Assembly: GCF_963678635.1 (NCBI RefSeq)
Contig: NC_087064.1
Coordinates: 10,579,671 to 10,639,670, forward strand
DNA: 60,000 nt
Reading direction: 5' to 3'
Origin: Symsagittifera roscoffensis
Taxonomy: Eukaryota > Xenacoelomorpha > Acoela > Convolutidae
Shown: piece after piece, positions 13,501 through 25,500 of the stretch
Numbering within the stretch: position 1 is the first letter of the stretch
How the letters are laid out: each line of letters opens with the position of its first letter
Translations under genes and position numbers: made by a program
Notes under the pieces: model-generated
What the model was told of the DNA's origin: nothing
Databases searched by the model: none
What the model saw: the letters and a program-made list of their open reading frames with translations, nothing else

Positions 13501-16500
13501 AATTACAACACCCGATGTCTGCCTTATGTCTCAAAAAAACCTCCTCGTTCCGCTCTTATACGTCCTTGATGGCTTCGAGCTGTTCGTCCGTTATTTTGCC
13601 CCTCAAGTGCTCAATCTCCGGTAGGACCGGTTTATCACTTTGCATTTCATCTAAAATGGGCCGTTCCGGAAAGTTGTGGGCCGAACAGCTTGATAGCCCA
13701 TCGTCCGTCTCTGACTTAAGTGATTTAAGAAGACCTGATTAACCTTTTATTTTCTTCAATCGTCTCAAGATGATACAAATTTTGTCCCTATGATTAGGAC
13801 AATCAACAATTTCATTTTGTTTTGAATTCTCAGTCATTTCATATCAAGTTTTAACGGGTAAAGCATATCCCAGCTTTCTCGCCCTCTGTATTGTGATGGG
13901 TATATCAAGAGTATTCAACAAGACACTGACGCAGAGGCCGCTCTTCGTTATCGAAAAGGATCTTCCTAAAACAGCAGCACTTTGACTATTTGGATTCGGG
14001 ACTATGCATACTTGCTTGTTGTCACTTAGTTCTTTGTAATTTTTCATTCGCAAGCATACGATTACTGCTTCGTACGCCTTTAGCTTCACCCTCCTACTCA
14101 AGAATACCGGTGCTTTGTTTTCATTCGCTATTATTAAATTTACCGGTTTTATTGCGTACCTCCTATCCGGGTTTCTTATCCTGAACATCGCATTGTTTAA
14201 ATCAATCGTTACGTCGAAGTTCCTGATGAAGTCCCTGCCTAAAATGAATTGGTCAGACTCGTCCAGGTTTTCTACTACAAGAAAGCTCATCCACAGATTG
14301 CGTTCCCCCAGATTTAGGGCTATTATTGGTGTCCTGCCTAGCACCCGCAGCGCCCCTTTGTTGGCTGCTGACAACCGTATTCTCGAGTCTATCAAGTCAT
14401 CTTTGTTGAAGCTCATTCGCTCCCAAGTTTCAATTGGTATTACACTCAAGACCGCACCAGTATCGAGTAACCCACGCAAGTGAGTCTTTTTGCCACTTAT
14501 GTCAAGCACGTGTGCTGATACGTCTACCTCTGTCCCAATGTGCATTGCATCTTCCTCCAGCATGGCAGAGTGTCCACCTTTAGTTCTTCTCTTCCTACGT
14601 AGATCTGCCCTACTAGACCTTCATCACATGTTATCATTGTTTTCGTGTAGATGTTGATCCCATCTATATTTAGCTTCACCTCATGCGGACCATAAGCTTC
14701 TGTGTACCTGTTGTCAACTCGGACTGACTTGCTACGCCCTCTTGTGAGTAGTGCCCTCAGTGCTCTAGAAGTCGTTTGTGGGCTTATACCACTCAAGTAA
14801 TCGGCGTACACATCAATGTGCATTATTGTCTGGTCACTGGGTTCGCTCAAGTTTCTCGTCACCTCATGGCCGCCCACGGTGATTATTGACATTATTCTTG
14901 CTCCAATTTTCGTTATGCCTAATGGCTTTCCCGTCACAATTTTTACAGTGTTGCAGTTTCCACTCTTGGTCGACCCCGCTACAGCCTCTGGTATTGACTG
15001 CGAGCAAGCTAATGCCTCATTCAATTTCTGTCTATCGATCTCTTGCTTTAGTCGTTGTTCTATTTCTTTCGCCGCCAGGTCCTGTTTCACCTTATTGATA
15101 GCTTCCTCTGCCGCTTTCTCATAATTTATATCTAGAGCGTTTCTGGCTGTGGCTTCTATTGCACTATTAACTTGCGTTACAGCTTTCACTGTTTTTGTTG
15201 GCAGTTCCGTGCTCGGTACTCCTAAGTTTTTTGTTTCAAACTCGGTTTGTCTATTTCGCTGATTCTGCACCGCCGCTAATGCCAATTTATGTTTGGGGTG
15301 ACTCTGATCCTTGGCCGCCTCCCAAAATAAAGGACAATCCATCCTGAAGTGCCCTTCCTGACTGCAGCAGAAGCATCTTGCACCTATCTTGATGATTAAG
15401 CCACTAGAGTACTCGTGTTCTTCCATCTGGCTCATGTCCTCCTCATCTGGTGCGTATCCCAGACTCTTCATGCCCTGTTTGTATGTTGTGCAATCCGCCA
15501 CGTGATGATCAGCTGACCCGCAGTTCGCGCATGATCTACGTTTGTCGATGTCATCTCTAGGCTTGTACCATGACGACCTTTGCGGTTGGCTCCCCCCTTG
15601 CGTATTCCTGTTATCTGATCACGAGTATTTCTTGGGTTTCATTAGCATGTACTCTCTCGACTTCTGTCTCATCTCTTCTGGAGTCGGTGCACTATCTTTC
15701 GACAATGTGTAGTATGTTGCTAACATTGTTCTCAAGTCATCACTCTTCATCCCATCAATGAACTTCGAGGCAATGCTAAAGTTTCTTCTGTTTGTCGATT
15801 CTTCAGGGTCACTCCTTCGTCTCAAGCTCTCACTGTCATCCAGGAATCGATCAATTGATTCATCGTCCCTTTGCCTTCTCTTCTCAAATCGCATCATCGC
15901 TTGGTGACCCTTCATACCCGATCCAAATCGATTCAACAATATCTCGAAAATTTTATCCGCTGTGTCGCGTTCTTCTTCTTTCTTTGCAGCCACGCATTTC
16001 AACGCTGTGCCTTCTAAATTGCTGAGTATCCAAATGTAATCTCATAACTTCTACCCAAGTGTCAATACATCCATCCGAATCATCCTTGAATTCTTTCGGT
16101 TTTTTGAAAGTTTTCCTGGACTTGCCCCCTCCTCTATCATTCGAGTCAGTGTTCCTCGTAGCGAAGGCTTCTAGTGTCCTGTTCATCATTTCCCAGGTGC
16201 TTGCCCACGTTATAGCATCTGGCCCTACGTTGCTGTGAGTCGTGGAGTCTCCTGGACCACTCGTTGTATTTGCTGTCCCACTTTTCATAATTGTTTTGGC
16301 AGCCACCGGTGCTGCGCTCACCGCATCCCTGGTTAAAGGTAACGGTGTCGATTGCCGTTTGTTCCGTTGTGGTTCCACGAAGTCAACCCTGTTGCCTTGC
16401 GTGCGATCCGCTGCCGGCCTGTTTTGTGACGTAGAGATTTTCAAGATTGCGTCTAGTTTTGCTTGTATCGTGCATGAACTCTCAGCTTGATCCCTACTCA

Positions 16501-19500
16501 TTGTGTCCATTCCCGTTTCGAGACTTCCTAATTGGCTGTTGACATCATCATATCGTTGTTTCATCTCTTGTAAGTCTTTTTTGATGTTTTTTTTCTCGTT
16601 CCCCGTCAGTGGCATCTACCTTGTCTGACATCTGCTGAAGTTTTTCCTCTGTTGCCCTGGCCAGGTTGAAGTAGCTGTCCAGGTACTCGTGTTTGTTGTA
16701 TCTTAATTCTTCTTTATTACCTCTCTATCCTCCTCCCTGTGCTTCAGTTTCTTGTCGATATGATCTAACTTCGCCATCAAATCGCCCAGCTCAACAGAAG
16801 TTATATCATGGTCAGCTGTTGCCCTGTTGTTGGCTGGTGCTCCCGGTCTGATCTGGTCTTCACTTTGGTCGGTGTCTGTCGTTTTCGTGAGAACTGTCCC
16901 AAATGTTTTGCCTCTCTCGGCTTTCGGTTCTTCCGCTGCTGCGTCTCTCGACTTCATTCCGACCATTATCGCCAATCTTTCCGTAAAAGACGTTCTTTGG
17001 CGTGTTGCCTGTTGTTTCTTCCACAGTGTCTATCGGCGAGAACTCCATGGGCTTTGGATTTGATTCTTCCGCTTTCGGCATCGGTGTTGTTTCCGTCGCT
17101 TTCTTCTCCACCTCATCCACACTCTGGTCTGGTGTCTCTAGATCGATCTCAATGGCAGGCTCCGTTTGTTTCTCTTTGGCACCGTCTTTCGTCTTGTTTT
17201 CTGCATTACTCCTCGTGTTGACCATGCTAACTGAAAGGTTCCTCTTTGTTCTCTTTGGGCCCATTGATGTCGTTTTACGTAGCGACGAGTTATACTTTGT
17301 CTTTGATTCAGTTGATCTTTTTTCAGCCACCGGTACCCTGCTCCGTCTCATCATTTTTATTTACAATTGTTCCTATTTACAATATTACTATATACACAAT
17401 TCTATTCTAAGAATAAAATCTTTTTTGAAAACTTTTTAGTAAAATGAAATTTAAAATGTAATAAAAACAACGATTTCAGTTCCCTTCCAAGCCTTATGAA
17501 AAAATCTCTTTATTCGTGATCACAACCGTACCGGGTTCCGACTAGTACTATTGTACTTAATTCTGCGATTAGTTAATTCAATCTGTCTTAGTACTCTTAT
17601 AGTACCGTCACCCCACTTTTTTATACCGTTCCAAGCTTTCTCTCTACTGTCCCAAGACTGCTCGGTTCTGTCCCAGTACTTCTTGGTAGTGTCCCAAGAC
17701 CCCTGTCCCAAGACCCCTGTTCCAAGACTAGTGTCCCAAGACTAGTGTCCCAAGACCTTTGTCCCCAGACTACTGTCCCAAGACTAGTGTCCCAAGACTA
17801 GTGTCCCAAGACTACTGTCCCAAAACTACTGTCCCAAGACTGCTGTCCAAAGACTACTGTCCCAAGACTACTGTCCCAAGAGTACTGTCCCAAGAGTACT
17901 GTCCCAAGACTAGTGTCCCAAGACCACTGTCCCAAGACCACTTCCCAAGACCACTTCCCAAGACCACTGTCCCAAGACTAGTGTCCCAAGATCACTGTCC
18001 CAAGACCACTGTCCCAAGACCGTACCGTCCCAAGACTATACCGTCCCAAGACTATAATGTACCAAGACCGTACCGTCCCAAGGCTGCACTGTCCCAAGAC
18101 TGTACCAAGACTGCTCTGGCCCAACACTGTCCCAAGACTGCACCGTTCCAAGACCGTCCCCAGACTGCACTGTCCCAAGACTTCTTTGGTCCCAAGACTT
18201 GTCACCAAGTATCTGGACACTAGGATTTCTTCTTCTTCGTTGTAGGGACTTCTTGAATCACTGCACCTTGTACCACCACTTGAGCTCTATAAAAAAAAAA
18301 AAATACCCTCTCTTAATGGCCAAAGGCTTCAAATACTGAACCTCCTGAATTTATCTCCTTTTCGATGTTTCAAGCAATTTTAAACCAAAAATTGTTCGCA
18401 GGTATCTTGTGATCACCTGTTCGTTCAAAAACCAATAACAAATATTCACCAAAACGTAAAAATTTAAACAGAAAAAGTAATAAAAAACAGAGAGATGTAC
18501 CCACCTAAAATTCAAAGGTGACAGATGTCAACCTTCTATCGAAAAAATGTCTGGTACCTGATTGCCTCGCGTTTTCCTCCCCCTGCTAACGATCTTATGG
18601 GGTATTTTCTATCCGGGTTCGGTTCCGTGCACCCCACCCGATCCGACAGGGGTACCTACCTTAATTCGATCTTACTTTTGGATGTCCGCTTCCTATGATT
18701 GACGCGTGTAAGATTCTAATGTAACTAAATCAACGATGTCGATTAATTAGTTACTCTAATTTCCTCCCTTTTTAGAATTTACTACCGCCAACCTCTAACC
18801 TAACCAGCCCCCCTTCTAACCTCCCCCCTCTTTAGCCCCCCTCTTAAGCCGAAAATTACCTTAAGCACCGGGTGCTAAACCTCTTGAGAGAAAACCGTAG
18901 ACCTGTCTCCAGGCCTGCTTGTGCAAAAACGTTCCTCAAAACCGGGGGATTTCGCTTATACAATTTTACACTTATCTCCTATAATGTAATGTGGATTTTA
19001 ACGATACCCGTTTCGATCAACTTGAGAACTCGAGAATAGCCAAATCCTCCTGGACCACTTTCACACTCGGCTGGTCACCTCTTCCAGTCAAGTCTCCTAG
19101 TGGTTCGGCCAAATCCTCCTGGACCACTTTCCCACTCGGCTGGTCACCTCTTCCAGTCAAGTCTCCTAGTGGTTCAGCCCAAATCCTCCTGAACCACTTT
19201 CCTTCTCGGCTGGTCACCTCTTCCAGTCAAGTCTCCTAGTTGTCCAGCTAAGTTGCAAGCTATCTGAAAACCCTTAACAACGCCCCACTCTCGGGCACTT
19301 TATTGAGGTTGCCAAATTAAATTGCTAGACTGATCGAAACGATCGAACTTATAAAACAGTATGGGTATACTATTTAATTAATATAAAGGTTTGATCCAAC
19401 TAATCTGGTGTCAAAGTCACTGTCTTTTTATGGTTTTTGTTCCTTTTTCTATTCTTTTTTTGGTTTTTGTTTCGCTTTTTGTCTTTCTTTTTTGCTCGTG

Positions 19501-22500
19501 TTTTTGTCCCCCTAGTTGCCCCCGTTTACTCGGTTAGCTAAGCCTCGTTCGGAGAGCGTACCAGGAAGTTTTCTCGAGTTTTCTTAAAAAGCTATCACGG
19601 TACAACCGGAAGGTTTGCACGTTCCCGCCGAACCGTACTACCGGTACTCTAGAATGGGCATGCAGCCCGGAGCTGTGTCAAGTGGGTTCAACTCCGTAGT
19701 CTTGATGTCGTAAGAACACCCAGGAGCGCCAAAAAAACACTATGTAACATTCGTCTACTTCGGTCACATATGAGGCTTAAGAAAAATAGGCCCTATAACC
19801 ATTGGATCAAGAGTCAGGGACACTATCTCTTGTGTTTTTCTACCTCAAAAACGGTCGGAGCTAATTCGGTTCACTTGCGACATGAGACTACAACCCGTTA
19901 CAGCTTAAAGGCCACTACCAAAATATCCCCCACGCTAGAAATAAGAACGTCCCCATATTTAGGTCTCAAAATACCCAAAATACACGAACGCCGTTAAAAA
20001 CTGGGTCGGAACAATCCATTAAGTTTCTTTTTGTTAGACAGTGAAACTTTGATCCATTTCAGATGGATCAACCTAAAACTCGCCTTATCTCAATATAACA
20101 ATCATAAAACACACTCGAGTAATTGCTCTAAGTCAATGCAAAGACTTTGATGAATTGCTAAGTAATATTTGTCAAAGTGATATTTGAAAACTGCCTAGTT
20201 AATGAAAAAAAAAGTAGATTTTTGACAACTAAGGCATAAAAACCTGCCAAAGTAATTCCTTAGTGATCTCTTAGTGATCTATGAATGAGTGATCAAAAAA
20301 ATTTCAATTTGACAAAAGTAGCGAAAGTAGTTGGGAGTTTCAAATAAATTGAAGCTTTTTAAAATTAAATTATTTTCATTTGTTTTAGTCCCAAGAGGTG
20401 TGGATCTTTCTTACATCGCGATAAAACAACAGTCGGACGTGGTTTATTTGGGAGCATCAACTCAATCTGACGTGACATCTGTCGATGGAAAAATCGATGG
20501 ATTCAGAATTAAATCAATCACTCCTGTTGCCTCAGTGATGTTTCCAGCAGGACTGGATAACGCGTCTGCAGATGGAGCAATAGCAGTGAAATTTCCTCCC
20601 GCCGACATTTTTAGAATTCAAATTGCGAGTTACATAGAAGGTTGTCAAAATGTCGAGTCTTACGAAATTGCTACTTTCGAGTACTGCTCAGGCAAGTTTC
20701 ACCTTTTTCTTTTTGATAAAAAAAAAACAGTTTATATCAATGCTACTTTGTGAATGATTATTATTCTACAAATTCTGCCTTTGAATAAGTACCATGAGCT
20801 TTGTATCGGATAACTTAATATTTTTATGCTTCGATTGGTTAGAATCAAGTCAAGGGCCGACGTAAAATTTTCTTGAGGGTGCGGGGATTTCCAAAAAAAA
20901 AATTGTCGACCTTTTTTTAGGTCGACCAAATTGGTTTTCTGAGCTCTCCCAAATCCCTTTAACGACCCTAGTTCGAACAAACTTTCTGCGCCGCGTTTTT
21001 AGGCACTTTTTGCGCGCTCCCCCCTCAAATTTAGTAATTTTTAGGCGCCTTTAGAAAAACTTCAGGGTCAGTCAGGCAAAAATGCATATCTCAAAATAGT
21101 ACAAAGGGGGAAACTTTGGGTCGGCAAGGCAAGGGGTCGATATTAACCCCACCCCCCTAAATCCGCTACGAACTAGTTATGATAATTTTGCACTTCAATG
21201 ACGGAATATTTTCTACAGACGTTTGATGACTTTTTTCTTCCAGACTTATTTTGATTTAATAACCATGGCTTTAAAAAAAATCACCAGAGGTCCAATTTGC
21301 AATGTTTTTACCACTTCTGAAAAATATGTATGGGAGAGATTACATTCACATGTGACACCTATAATATGGATAAAAAGAAGAAGTTTTTAAAGAACTTTTT
21401 ATCATAGAAGTTTTTTCTCAATCCTCCGATACCTTTAAAAGTAATTATTTTTTCTTAAAACTTTGCAAAATGTAACAAGTTTGATTTTTGGTTGTAAAGT
21501 AAAATTTTTCAGACTCTGGCAGCTAGTTCTTTGCAAATTTTCTTGTTCAAAGGGCTATAAGTGTTACATCTAAGAAAATTTCTGTTTATATGCAGCTCAA
21601 AAGAACTATGCAACTTGAAAGAACTACTCATACTACAGCAATCAAAAAAATGTTTTTGGGGAAAATTTTTTAAATTAATTATGTTGTCAAAAAATTAACT
21701 CTAAGTGTAAAACAAAATCTCTTTTATTTTTTTGAACGTCGAAAACATTTTAGATTCGAGTCTTCAATTCAATTGCTTATTTATTTGGTTAAATTATAAG
21801 CTTTGTTTTTTTGTGGGAAAACTGCGCTATGGGATAAAACTATATACGGGATATGTTATATGGGATAAAAATAGAAACTTGAAAAAATTAATCCGAACAA
21901 TTAATCCGATTTATTTTTCGGAAACCGAACTGCGTATTTTTTCAATTCTCATTTCAATTTTTTTTTATGTATTCAATTGTTGCAATAAGGTTCAACAAGA
22001 TAAAATGAACGTATTTTTCGAGTGTTTTGTGCAATGGTGCAGAAAACCTTGAATTTAATCCATAAAAAATTGCATGGTTTCAAAACTTCAATTTCGTGGT
22101 TATAATGAAACACTGCGTCTACTTTACCTTCATAGATTAAAAAGAAGCTATAATTTGCCGTAGAACTTTGCTTTTTTTATTCAATGATTTTAGTTTTCCA
22201 ATTCAAATATTGTATATTTCTATTTTGCTGGCTGATGAACTTCTTTTTTAGAAAAGCGATAAGCGCTTTTGAGAAACTCATATTTTAGATTTTTGTAGAC
22301 TTTTGTAGATTTTTGTAAAAAAAAATACTTATCAAGAACCAAAACTAAGCAATGTGGACAATTCTCCGTAAAAAACACTATAGAATAATGTGTATATTAA
22401 AGTTATAGCGGCATTGAAGGAAGATTTTCCTTTGGAAACCAAACTGCGTGTTTTTTCAAAACTCATTTTAATTTTTATATCTTTATTCAATTGTTTCAAA

Positions 22501-25500
22501 AATGTTCTTTCCTAACGCGTCAAAAATTCTTTCCATAAATTTTTTTAATCCTGAACTTTAGAAGTTTATAAAATTTAATCATTGCGATAGAAGTTGAAAA
22601 TTTAATCATTGCAGTAGATTTATTACCTCCCAAAAGATCAACCGTCCGGGAAAATTTCTGTCTAATAATTAGTGTGAACTAAAAAAATGTTTTTGCAGGG
22701 AGTGTGTCAAACCCTAGGCATGTAAAAAAGATGTGCTTTGTTTTTACCAATCTCAAGGAAAGCGCAAATTAAAGAATTTGCTATGTCAAAATGATTTTAG
22801 TTATTCACATCTAGACCTTTTTAAAATATGGCTATGTCTTTGTATTTGATATGGATAAAAACGTTTTTATTAAAATATCGTACCTTGATGGTTGTTAAAT
22901 TCTGAAATTTTTTCACAGGTCTATCTACAAGAATTATAATTTTTTGCTAAAGATTTTACTTGCACCTGGCTGTTTATGTGTTCAAATGCTGAATACTTAT
23001 GTTTTTCTTGATTATTTGCTTTTCATTTTTCGTTAACCGTTTTTTGTTTCGATATTTTTCAAGCCAAATGTTTTGCTAAAAAGATGAAATGTTCGTCAAC
23101 TTAGAAAACGTTTAAAACAATTTTTGTGCATCTGTTTGTTGATACTTGATAGAGCAGTGCGTGCAGAGTTTTATTATAATTTGATCTAGAACTCTGTTCC
23201 ACTCTTTGAACAACTTTGTCCTGTGTCATTAAAGATAGTTAACCTAATTCCTGGATCCTTGAGCAAAAGATTTAAAACTGTTTGTTGGAGACTCGTGACA
23301 ACTAGAAATATAGTTTGGTATTTTGAACAGAACGAAGGACACAGAAGCGGTTGCCAAGTGTACGATCTGTTGGGATTATTAAAAACGAAAGTTTTTTGCT
23401 TCAAAGAGTTCATTTTGGATAGATCTTCGTTTCGCACAAGCTTAATGATCTCTCAAAGTCAAAAGTTGGTATAAAATTGACATTTCTGACTTTAATTTAT
23501 GTTTTATTTATTGGGACAAAAAAATCAGACTTTTTCAAAGTTATGGCACAGAAAAAAAAAGATTTTTTTTCCAGTCGGGTTGATTCAAAAAATTATATAG
23601 GGTTTTTCTTATGCCAGGTTTTAGCAATGTAGTGTTAAGCAGCCAATACCACAACACCGTTCCTTTTTAAAATCTTTTCGTCTTTGATCTACGTTACATG
23701 TATGATAAAAAGTAAAACAAACGACAAGTAACGAGCTATCTGTTACCTGAATTTCTCTTAATTAATCTTCAGCTACCATAAAAAATTGTATACTTTTTAT
23801 AGTACAAAAACAGTTGTTCCAATTTTTTTGGCACACTGTCAGGGGTCTTTTAAAACAGTCAAAGCTTTGCCTTCAGAGGAGCAGTCATGCACTATGTGTT
23901 TTTTCGGCTTTTTCATTTTTTGTTCCGACCATTTGAACAATGGGGAGAAACTTTGTATTCGGCTGTTTTTGCCTATTCTTTTTCGTTATCGGTTACCAAA
24001 GTCAATCATTGGAGAGATTTGAGTGATATATCTTATTAGAAATCTTTCAATCTTGATTCGAACGACATTTAGAAAAATTCAAAAAATTTCTGCATGTATC
24101 GAGAAAATTCGGTTTGAATTTTTGACTTTTAGTTTGAACTTGAATTAGTGAAGCGAGCGAGCAAGCAAGCTTAGTTTTGCTTGGTTTTGGATTTTTACAA
24201 TAGCTTATTTATGCTTATATTTATTTTATTTGAGTAAAACTAGCTCCGGAGGCTTTTAATGCCATTTTTTGCCAATTTTGATTTTTTTTTTTGTTTTTCT
24301 AGTCTTGTTACTTCAAGAACTGTTCTACTATCTTGCTACGGCTGTCGAATATGCATTAATTATAGCTTTATGTCAGAATATTTTATCACACCACGCAGAA
24401 AAAGCTACAATTTTTTATATTAAAAAAAATCGTAGATTTTTGAGACTATGGTCGGAACATTGTGTGATACTTGCACGCTATCCTTGTAGTAATATGGCAA
24501 TACAGTAGCTGAATCGATTTCAACAACAAGACGGCTCGTATCTGAGCGAAATGCTGATTGTTGCGACTGCCCTTCATTTGCCAAATTTTGAGTCGTATAA
24601 AGAATTAATGAGACGAATTTGCTTGATTTCAATTTGAAAGGTTGCTTTGTACAAAGTTTTTTTTGTACAAAATTATGTTTGTTGCTTTGCTCTCAGCATG
24701 GTTGATTAGGTCATCAAAGTATTGAACGACCAGCTTCCACAAAACTTTTACGGGAAGTTGGACTGAAAAAAGACAGCCCCACCATCTATATTTTTCGCCC
24801 TCTGCAAAAGTATGAACAATAATGATCTTTCTTGCTTTTCATAAAAAAACAAAGTTTTCGTTTAACTTAGTTTGATTTTGTTTCGTGGTAAATTTAAGCT
24901 TCTAAAAGAGACTTTTTGATGCAAGAATTTAGCAAGTTTTTTCTGAGTTTGATTTATTGATGAGATTATGTTTTGTAACTGTAGACTCCCTTAAGTCCAA
25001 ACTGTAGACATCCTTAATATAATTACCTATTTAAATTGAAAAACTGAAGAGTTTTTTTACCAGCTTGTTTTTTGTTGGTTTGACGTTTCATCGCGTTTCT
25101 GATTTCTTGCCTATTCCCAGATACAACTTCACTCTATAAAAATCTGAAATAGAAGCAAAAATGTATTCTGTGATTAGTTCTATAACATTACCAATTTTCG
25201 CGAGCCTGAATTTAAAAAACTTCAATTGCGAAACCATTTTTTTAACTTTCAAATAGACACTAGCCATACGACTCAATTTTTTTGTATACTTTTCGTGACA
25301 CTGATACAACTCTATCCTGAACCTGATTTGTTTTCATAAATTGGATAGCTGATCTTCAAAATAAACAAATCTTTTTGATTCCATCGTTTCCTATTGTACA
25401 AAATTGAAGAGAAAAGATACACATAAATTTTTGAATTTTTCCTTGATTTCAACCAGTCTGAACTTTTGCTTGAAAAGTTTGGCTGAAATCAAGCAAAGGT

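Larger units (their letters stand above)
2686..20116 (-). mobile_element. Giant Ty3/gypsy-type LTR retroelement with macro and SGNH accessory domains (decayed)
   Basis: Bounded by two direct repeats of about 356 bp that differ at about fifteen positions by eye. Sense order on the minus strand: LTR, primer-binding site, leader with two arrays, gag, protease, reverse transcriptase, RNase H, integrase zinc finger, acidic tail, macro-domain ORF, spacer array, then a 5 kb accessory coding region and 3' untranslated sequence. Protease before RT-RNase H before integrase is the Ty3/gypsy (Metaviridae) order. At 17.4 kb it is two to three times the usual 5-8 kb. G+C is visibly higher than in the flanking introns, fitting an insertion. 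Decay is shown by a TGA inside gag, two stops and a shift before the RT core, a shift after the RT, no DDE integrase core, and several shifts in the accessory region. Confidence 0.88.

Noticed and set aside
13270-13742. Plus-strand ORFs of up to 105 residues
   Set aside because: They are shadows of the minus-strand reverse transcriptase region, where the minus strand shows conserved RT blocks despite stops.
17759-18245. Long open frames on both strands (about 60-154 codons)
   Set aside because: They result from the 15 bp minisatellite: the unit length is divisible by three and no unit contains a stop in these frames. The peptides are only short repeats.
18991-19239. Open frames on both strands over the 69 bp repeats
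   Set aside because: Same reason: the repeat length is a multiple of three. No start context or domain, and the location is in the leader of the retroelement.
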